NCBI GenBank assembly: GCA_963971285.1
Contig: OZ020254.1
Coordinates: forward strand, 806,001 to 870,000
Reading direction: 5' to 3'
Source: Astropecten irregularis
Lineage: Eukaryota > Echinodermata > Asteroidea > Paxillosida > Astropectinidae
DNA length: 64,000 nt
Each line of letters begins with the position of its first letter. The first letter of the stretch is position 1. Positions 59,001 through 64,000 of this stretch are shown here, in pieces. The notes beneath the pieces are model-generated. The model was not told the DNA's origin. It saw only the letters and a list, made by a program, of their open reading frames with translations, and did not search any database. A program made the translations under genes and the position numbers.

Positions 59001-62000
59001 AATAAGAAATCAATGGTGTGGAACCAATGGTGAGCAGTGTGATTCCCCTTGGGAAGTTAACACAACAAGATAAGGGTTAATGAATAGGGTAAGGATGAAT
59101 TTCATTCAAGTTCTTGCAATCCATTATCACAGACATGTATATATGTTAACAGACAAATAATTCATCAAATACACATGATATATTGGACAGGTCAGAATTG
59201 CTCTTAATTGCTTGACTCATTACATGTTGTTTTATCAAGTGTGAAATTGCTTGGTAATTGGCAGACAGAGCTATACATTTCTGTTCTGGTCTGAAAGAGA
59301 TGGCAAGTTAGGTTTCATTCTGCTTCTTTTTCTGGAGTGGAATCTAGATTTCTCCATTTCCAATTGTCTGGAAGTGTTCCAATCTTGATTAGACTGCTGT
59401 TCCATGTTTGTGCCCCTTAGACTCGAAACCAAGCAGTATGGCCCTTGTTCTCCTGTTTCAGGTCACTGTCATTGCCATGATTTTCATTTGTGTAAAAAAA
59501 CCTAAGAGAAAGAAAAACATTCCGCAATGTATAAACAATTCCAGGCCTAACCTAAGGAATGGCACATTGAAGCCCCTACGACTGTTTCATGTTTCATGTT
59601 TTATCTCCCCGCAGCGCAACCCAGACATCAAGCTGTATGGGCTTCCCTGGGCCTTCCCCGGATGGATCGGGAATGGCAAGCAGAGTCCTTACGTTAATAT
59701 TGACGTCACTGTGGACTACATCATCAAGTGGATTAAAGGTGCCAAAACTCACCACAACCTGACCATTGACTATATTGGTGTAAGTTATAATTCCCCCCCC
59801 CCCATCCATGTCACCGATCAGGGGCCGATTTTACTAATGCTTTGAGATCATTGCTAAAGTCCAAATCCATCACTAAACAGAAAATTGATCGCTACTTTGC
59901 GATGGATTTGGGCTGTAGCGATGATCGCAAAATTTGTTAGTGAAATCGACCCCTGATCTTGTTTTGGTCATCTCCAATTAAACAGAAGTATCTTGATTGT
60001 TACCCAAAACTTAAAGAGCCCAGACTTAAACCCTTACCCTCTATACACAAGAGCTGTTTACCACACATTACAACAGTCTCAAAAACAGGACTGGATCATA
60101 AACCATGCATTACCACACAAACCACACTGTGGTGTATTGTGGTATTCAGGATATCACACTTACCACAGGAAAACCATGTGTGGTAAACTGTGGTATGCAG
60201 GAGGGTTAAGGTAAAAAGTATTTATAATTGCTGAACGACTCATCCCCATTCCCCCAGCCTGTCCAGCCCTGATATCTTTGAGTTTTATGGCAGATGCGTA
60301 TGACATTGTGCCAGCCGCCAAACTGATTGAATTTTTCAGGAGTTGTATTTTTCTTCCTCCTTCAGATATGGAACGAAAGGAAGCACAATATTTCATATAT
60401 TGAGCTCCTCCGGTCGTCCCTTGATCGGACAGGGCTGGACAATGTTCAGTTAGTCGCTGCCGATGGGAAATTTAGAATCAGTCTCGATATCCTGAACAAT
60501 CCTACACTTGCCAAGGCTGTTCAGATCATTGGGTAGGCTACGTCATCAGTAACTCACCATCTCTCGCTTTATAACAACAGCTGCATGAGCGCCTAACAAA
60601 CTGACTTTGGCTGAAACAAAATGTGATTCCTTAATTTGGAAGGAAGAAAATTCAGTCCCCTTGAAATTTGTTTTTTTTAATCCACTATTAGATTTGGAAC
60701 GAACGTCCCTTTGATATTCCATACATCAAACTCCTACGTAAAAGTCTTGACCAGAATGGGTTTGACAAGATGCGAATCGTTGCCGCTGATTCGCTTGAAC
60801 TCATCAGCATTGCCATCCATAACGACCCAGAAATTGCCAAGGACGTGGACATTATTGGGTAGGCAATAAAATGTGTGTCCGGTCCAGTCCAGTCTTCATC
60901 TCTTAACTCCGTCACATTCATTCGGAGTGTCATTTTTTGTATAACTATTGGCCAACACAAGGCCCTAGAGGGTCACTGAAAGATGAGGGCTAAAGGAAAG
61001 GAGAGAGAAAAACAGAGCAATTAGGAAGATCTGTTTGCAAGAAAACTGTTCTATTTTCTACCAGAAAAGAAATACTGGTATGATATAAAATGTCACATTG
61101 AATCATGTGCTAAGTAAGGTTTGAAGTTTTGCATGGTGGACACCTCCATCCACATCCGTATTACCGTACCCTGATGTTGAAGTGGTTTGTTCTGATTGCT
61201 TAGATTTAGTGTTGATGCTTAACATTTGGCTTACATTTAGTGCTGCTGCTTAGAATTTGGCTTACATTTAGTGCCGATGCTTAACATTTGGCTTACACTT
61301 GGTGATTTTGTCTAGGTTTGGAGAACAAGGGACCAATTTTCTGGTGTACAGAAATTTGCCAAGAAAAATAACAAGGAGCCCACCCAGATTTCATTTTATG
61401 AAAAAAATTCCCTTTTGCCAATTTTTGATTTGCTTGAAGAATTTGCAAAATCGTCATTTTTTTCTTAAGCAGCTGTAGAACAATTTTTTGCAGAAAAGTG
61501 TTGTCTAATTCAAGACTATCAAGGCAGATTTTTCCCGAGACTTGTTTCCTCTATTCACAGTAACTCTTAGCATAAGAGACAAACTTAAGCTTGTAATATC
61601 ATAAGCTATAATCCAAACTGTCAAAAACCCATACATCCACATGGTACTATAAACATGCATATCAGTGTACCTAATATGGAATAGTTAGGTAATCAATTGG
61701 GTATTGTGATTTATCCCCATGCAGTGTTCACTATCCAGGGACGACTGTCACCAACTACACCATAGAAACAGGCAAGACCATATGGTCCTCAGAGGACTAC
61801 AGTACGTTCAATGATGATGTGGGAGCAGGATGTTGGGGAAGGGTAAGTCATAGGTGATGAGATGGAAGTTGCTTACTTTGTGATCATAAAATGGAGGTTA
61901 GCACACCTCTGGTTATTATTTTATTTAGGGAGTCAGGTTGGCGTAGCGGTTCTTTCCTCACCTTTCACCTCTGGCGGACCTGGTTCGAGTCCGGATCGGT

Positions 62001-64000
62001 TCACAAGTGGATTGGGTTTTTTGTCCCCACCTGATTCTGTTGATTTTTACTCAGAATATAACTCTGGGGTTTTCCTCCCACCTCAAAAACTGTATCTTCT
62101 TCTCATCATCTTTCCACAAAAGGTTTCATCAGGCTTTCGAGCTACAGTGCCTAGGGCGCTTTTGAGGAATCCTTGGTTTTATTACCAGAAGTAAATAATA
62201 ATAATGAGGTACTTCTGTAATCATTACACAGTGTAAGATAGAGGTCTTGAACCTCCATGGTCTTTAAATGGAGGTAGAACACCTCAATGGTCGGAGGATG
62301 AGGTAAAACTCCTTCATTAGATTGAGGTAGCACACTTCTATGTGAGGTAAAACATTTTTAAGTTGAGGCAGCACATCCATGGCTCTTTGGTTTTAGATGG
62401 AGGTAGAACACCTATGTACATGGTCACAAGGTACCGGTAGATGTTGCACACCTCCATGTTCATAAAGTTTGGGTTGCACAATTTCGCAGAATTCACCTGG
62501 GCAAGAAAGTTTTATTTTCTTAATTTTTGTAAAAATATTTTGCCAAAGAATTGCTTGAATGTGAAATAAAATATGAGATTGGTTTTATTTTGGTCTTGGG
62601 TCTGTAGATCTTGAACCAGAACTATGTGAATGGTCTGATGACGTGTACCATATCCTGGAACCTGATTGCATCCTACTACGATGCCCTACCATACAATCGT
62701 ACGGCACTCATGACGGCCAACGAACCTTGGAGTGGCCATTACGAAGTCACCGACACCATCTGGATCACAGGTAATGAAGTGAGCAATGGATGTCCTTTTG
62801 ATGAGCTGGGGTTGATTTCACGAAGCCCTACGATCTATCATAACTTGAGTTGCGAAGGATAACCCATTGTATCCTACTTAGGGCAGCAATTATGCATCAT
62901 TAGTCCTATGATTGATAATAAGTTACGAGGAGTTTGGTGAAATCGACTGTAGGGTACTTGCACGTAAGCCTTGTTGGATAGGGTTGGGTGATCTGGGGTC
63001 AAGTTCACCAAACCCATTGTAACTTAACAATCAATCGTAGGACTTGTGATGCATTGCAGCCCTATGTAGGACATGATGGGCTATCCTTCGTAACTCGATC
63101 AATCGTAGGGCTTCGTGAAATCGACCAAGGAATGGTATAGAATACGGAGATGAAGCATCACTTAGGACTGGAAATGTAGGGCAGATAAATGGTGTATGTG
63201 ATTCTGCCACTTTCTATCTCCAACTCCTACCTTGGTACCTTTTACACAAATAATGCATTTACTACATATTCTCTTTGAAATTTTAGGATTTTAAGTATGA
63301 TATCCCAAACCTCTGCCTGTTTACAATAGCTACCTGTCTGGTACCCTGTCTCTTTTCCAGCTCATACTACCCAGTTCACTCAGCCAGGATGGACCTATTT
63401 GAAGCACAATGCAGGGGTGCAACATCTGGATAAAGGAGGAAGCTTTGTGTCGTTGACGGATGGCACCAATCTTACAATCATCATAGAGACAATGGTGAGA
63501 TTAGAGGCATTTCTCCAAGCTAGGGTCTGGATAGTGGACTGATACACTGTTAGTGTATCAGTCCACAGATAAAAAATCTCTTTTCGTCTGTATTGAACAT
63601 TGACTTGAAGGATTTGAAGCTGCTGTGGTTGGCTGTGTGTGAACGAAATACAATTGAACGCCAGTGCATCACGCCGGGATGCACAGAGATTGTTTGTTAT
63701 ATTGGTAGTTCGTTTCAGTAAACAATGTTCAGCAGGCCTATACATTGTACAAAAACATTGGGAGCCAAGGATGATGTTCGGTATAGCCAAATGTTCGATA
63801 TAGCAGTGTTTGTTATAGTGGCGCGTTCCACTTTACAGATATAAAGTAGCTTACCTTACCTAAGTGGAAAAATTCATGTTAGGAATCCTTTTGATGATAT
63901 TGTATTTTTTGTCTCCATTCTTGCAGAGCCATGATCATTCCATTTGCATAAGACCATATTTGCCACCTTACTCTGTGGTGAAGCAAACTGCTACGTTTAG
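56015..64000 (+). CDS. GALC: Galactocerebrosidase (GH59), 3' end beyond window, with duplicated exon 5
   Basis: Lysosomal glycosidase that removes galactose from galactosylceramide and related lipids. Exons: 56015-56161, 57523-57591, 57995-58147, 59615-59779, then 60366-60532 or 60692-60858, 61725-61842, 62608-62770, 63361-63494, 63927-64000 (cut by the window). About 396 codons are present; the family is near 670-685, so the C-terminal sandwich and lectin-like domains lie outside. A signal peptide covers about 1-25. GH59 markers: [55 protein letters not shown], the acid/base motif IWNER (E182), nucleophile motif WSSEDYS (E257), [19 protein letters not shown]. Residue numbers match human GALC closely. 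An out-of-frame ATG lies at 56,008. Phases agree across every junction if only one exon 5 is used. Confidence 0.95.
56275..56396. mobile_element. Foldback element with 9-bp target duplication (GALC intron 1)
   Basis: Arms of 43 bp (56,275-56,317 and 56,354-56,396) are perfect inverted repeats starting TAGTTGCGATGATCGTAACC. The 36-bp centre holds a further partial copy of AGTCCCTGGTCAGACCTA. The 9-bp word ATGGAATGG stands immediately on both sides (56,266-56,274 and 56,397-56,405). A 9-bp duplication fits Mutator-like elements. The exact arms and duplication imply a recent insertion. Confidence 0.8.
56421..57088. mobile_element. hAT-like non-autonomous element (GALC intron 1)
   Basis: The left end GGCTGAAACGATACATCG and right end GTATCGTTTCAGCC are inverted. 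Both ends are packed with ATCGATA and ATCGCGATA words that can pair. GCTGAAACGAT-type ends are known from hAT transposons. Possible imperfect 8-bp flanks are ATGCTTCC and ATGCTTTA. The interior (about 670 bp in total) encodes no transposase. Confidence 0.6.
58438..58680. repeat. ACGTCCCATGATTAG-family palindrome, diverged copy (GALC intron 3)
   Basis: The outer blocks ACCAATCCGATGGCAC and CATGCCATCGATCGG and the inner pair GCGGTGTCCCCGTCCGCC and GGGGACACCGCAGTAATGG are inverted. It shares GGGGACATACACCCAGCAT with the MVP copy in modified form. Confidence 0.6.
59817..59957. repeat. GATCAGGGGCCGATTTTACT palindromic element (GALC intron 4)
   Basis: It starts GATCAGGGGCCGATTTTACT and ends GTGAAATCGACCCCTGATC. 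The middle has AAATCCATC and GATGGATTTG facing each other. The ends resemble the GGGGTCGATTTCAC family but the interior is unrelated, so it is probably a sister family sharing the same transposase. Confidence 0.6.
60010..60215. repeat. TTACCACA/TGTGGTAA palindromic element (GALC intron 4)
   Basis: TTAAACCCTTACCCTC and TGTTTACCACACA on the left face GTGTGGTAAACTGTGG and GGAGGGTTAAGG on the right, with several further CCACA and TGTGG words between. It can form a branched hairpin. It ends about 150 bases upstream of exon 5a. Confidence 0.55.
60366..60532 (+). CDS. GALC: GALC exon 5a, alternative active-site exon
   Basis: 167 nt, phase 0 start and phase 2 end, 56 residues counting the split glycine. 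It begins [15 protein letters not shown] and ends [11 protein letters not shown], and contains the catalytic acid/base Glu (residue 182 of the protein). The acceptor follows a T/C-rich tract ending TTCAG; the donor is GG then GTAGGC. The frame is open with no sign of decay. It differs from exon 5b most at KHNIS/PFDIP just after the catalytic motif and at [16 protein letters not shown]. Confidence 0.9.
60692..60858 (+). CDS. GALC: GALC exon 5b, alternative active-site exon
   Basis: Also 167 nt with the same phases, beginning [15 protein letters not shown] and ending [11 protein letters not shown]. The acceptor ends CTATTAG; the donor is again GG then GTAGGC. It aligns to exon 5a with no gap, 31 of 56 residues identical by my count. 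The YIKLLRK and VDIIG stretches look nearer to the vertebrate sequence as I remember it, so 5b may be the more conserved form. Only 159 nt separate it from 5a. Confidence 0.9.
61928..62200 (+). repeat. tRNA-derived SINE, family B, copy 2 (GALC intron 6)
   Basis: It has the same head GTCAGGTTGGCGTAGCGG, B-box CTGGTTCGAGTCCGG, body CTCTGGGGTTTTCCTCCCAC and ATAATAATAATGA tail as 39,897-40,165. The two are similar along their full length. Confidence 0.75.
62808..62950. repeat. GGGGTCGATTTCAC family, copy 4 (GALC intron 7)
   Basis: It starts GGGGTTGATTTCACGAAGCC and ends TTTGGTGAAATCGAC, with GGATAACCCATTGTATCCTA inside. It lies 38 bp past the exon 7 donor. Confidence 0.65.
62995..63126. repeat. 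GGGGTCGATTTCAC family, copy 5 (GALC intron 7)
   Basis: It starts GGGGTCAAGTTCACCAAACC and ends CTTCGTGAAATCGACC. It is in the opposite orientation to copy 4, only about 45 bp away. Confidence 0.65.
63534..63566. repeat. Perfect 14-bp stem-loop (GALC intron 8)
   Basis: GTGGACTGATACAC pairs exactly with GTGTATCAGTCCAC around a 5-nt loop, about 40 bases after the exon 8 donor. It is probably a relic of a palindromic transposon. Confidence 0.7.
63640..63838. repeat. CAGTGGAA family, copy 2, reverse orientation (GALC intron 8)
   Basis: It carries CGCCGGGATGCACAGAGATT, AGCCAAGGATGATGTTCG and TTATAGTGGCGCGTTCCAC, matching blocks of 44,923-45,104 on the opposite strand or at the shared end. The left terminus is degraded. 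Confidence 0.5.

Noticed and set aside
1..64000. CRISPR arrays, operons, riboswitches or bacterial insertion sequences
   Set aside because: The window is intron-bearing animal DNA. The tandem array seen is a minisatellite and the short repeats are eukaryotic SINEs, LINE remnants and foldback elements.

Overview
This 64 kb window is from an animal nuclear genome. Genes are split into short exons with GT-AG introns and separated by AT-rich DNA full of short interspersed and palindromic repeats. I read three protein genes, all on the + strand, by chaining exons whose splice phases agree from end to end. Their protein families, a fibronectin type III (FN3) domain on the FGF receptor, and the repeat-rich introns suggest a marine invertebrate deuterostome, most likely an echinoderm. 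I cannot name the class or species from sequence alone.

Layout. (1) 1-11,877: no gene recognised; upstream DNA or a 5'UTR intron, with two dispersed repeats. (2) 11,989-32,244: a complete fibroblast growth factor receptor (FGFR), 17 coding exons, 903 codons. Domain order is signal peptide, FN3, Ig1, acid box, Ig2, Ig3, transmembrane helix, juxtamembrane segment, tyrosine kinase, short tail. (3) 32,245-38,304: a very AT-rich probable 3'UTR, then the region upstream of the next gene. (4) 38,305-53,152: a complete major vault protein gene (MVP), 25 coding exons, 860 codons. (5) 53,153-56,014: MVP 3' flank and a short intergenic region ending in a TATA-like box. (6) 56,015 to the window end: galactocerebrosidase (GALC, glycoside hydrolase family 59), cut by the window edge after about 396 codons.

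The main discovery candidate is in GALC. The exon carrying the catalytic acid/base motif IWNER occurs twice in tandem (60,366-60,532 and 60,692-60,858). Both copies are 167 nt long, both are open, they align without gaps, and by eye 31 of 56 residues are identical. Using both copies, or neither, shifts the frame into a stop; using exactly one keeps it. This is the signature of mutually exclusive exons that could give two active-site versions of a lysosomal lipid hydrolase.

Other notable points: FGFR carries an extra N-terminal FN3 domain and has Phe-Tyr where vertebrate receptors have Tyr-Tyr in the activation loop. MVP has one probable GC-AG intron. A palindrome in GALC intron 1 is flanked by a perfect 9-bp target duplication, next to a hAT-like element. 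Several small transposon families recur in the introns of all three genes. The three genes share no obvious pathway (growth-factor signalling, the vault particle, lysosomal glycolipid breakdown), so I infer no joint function from their linkage.
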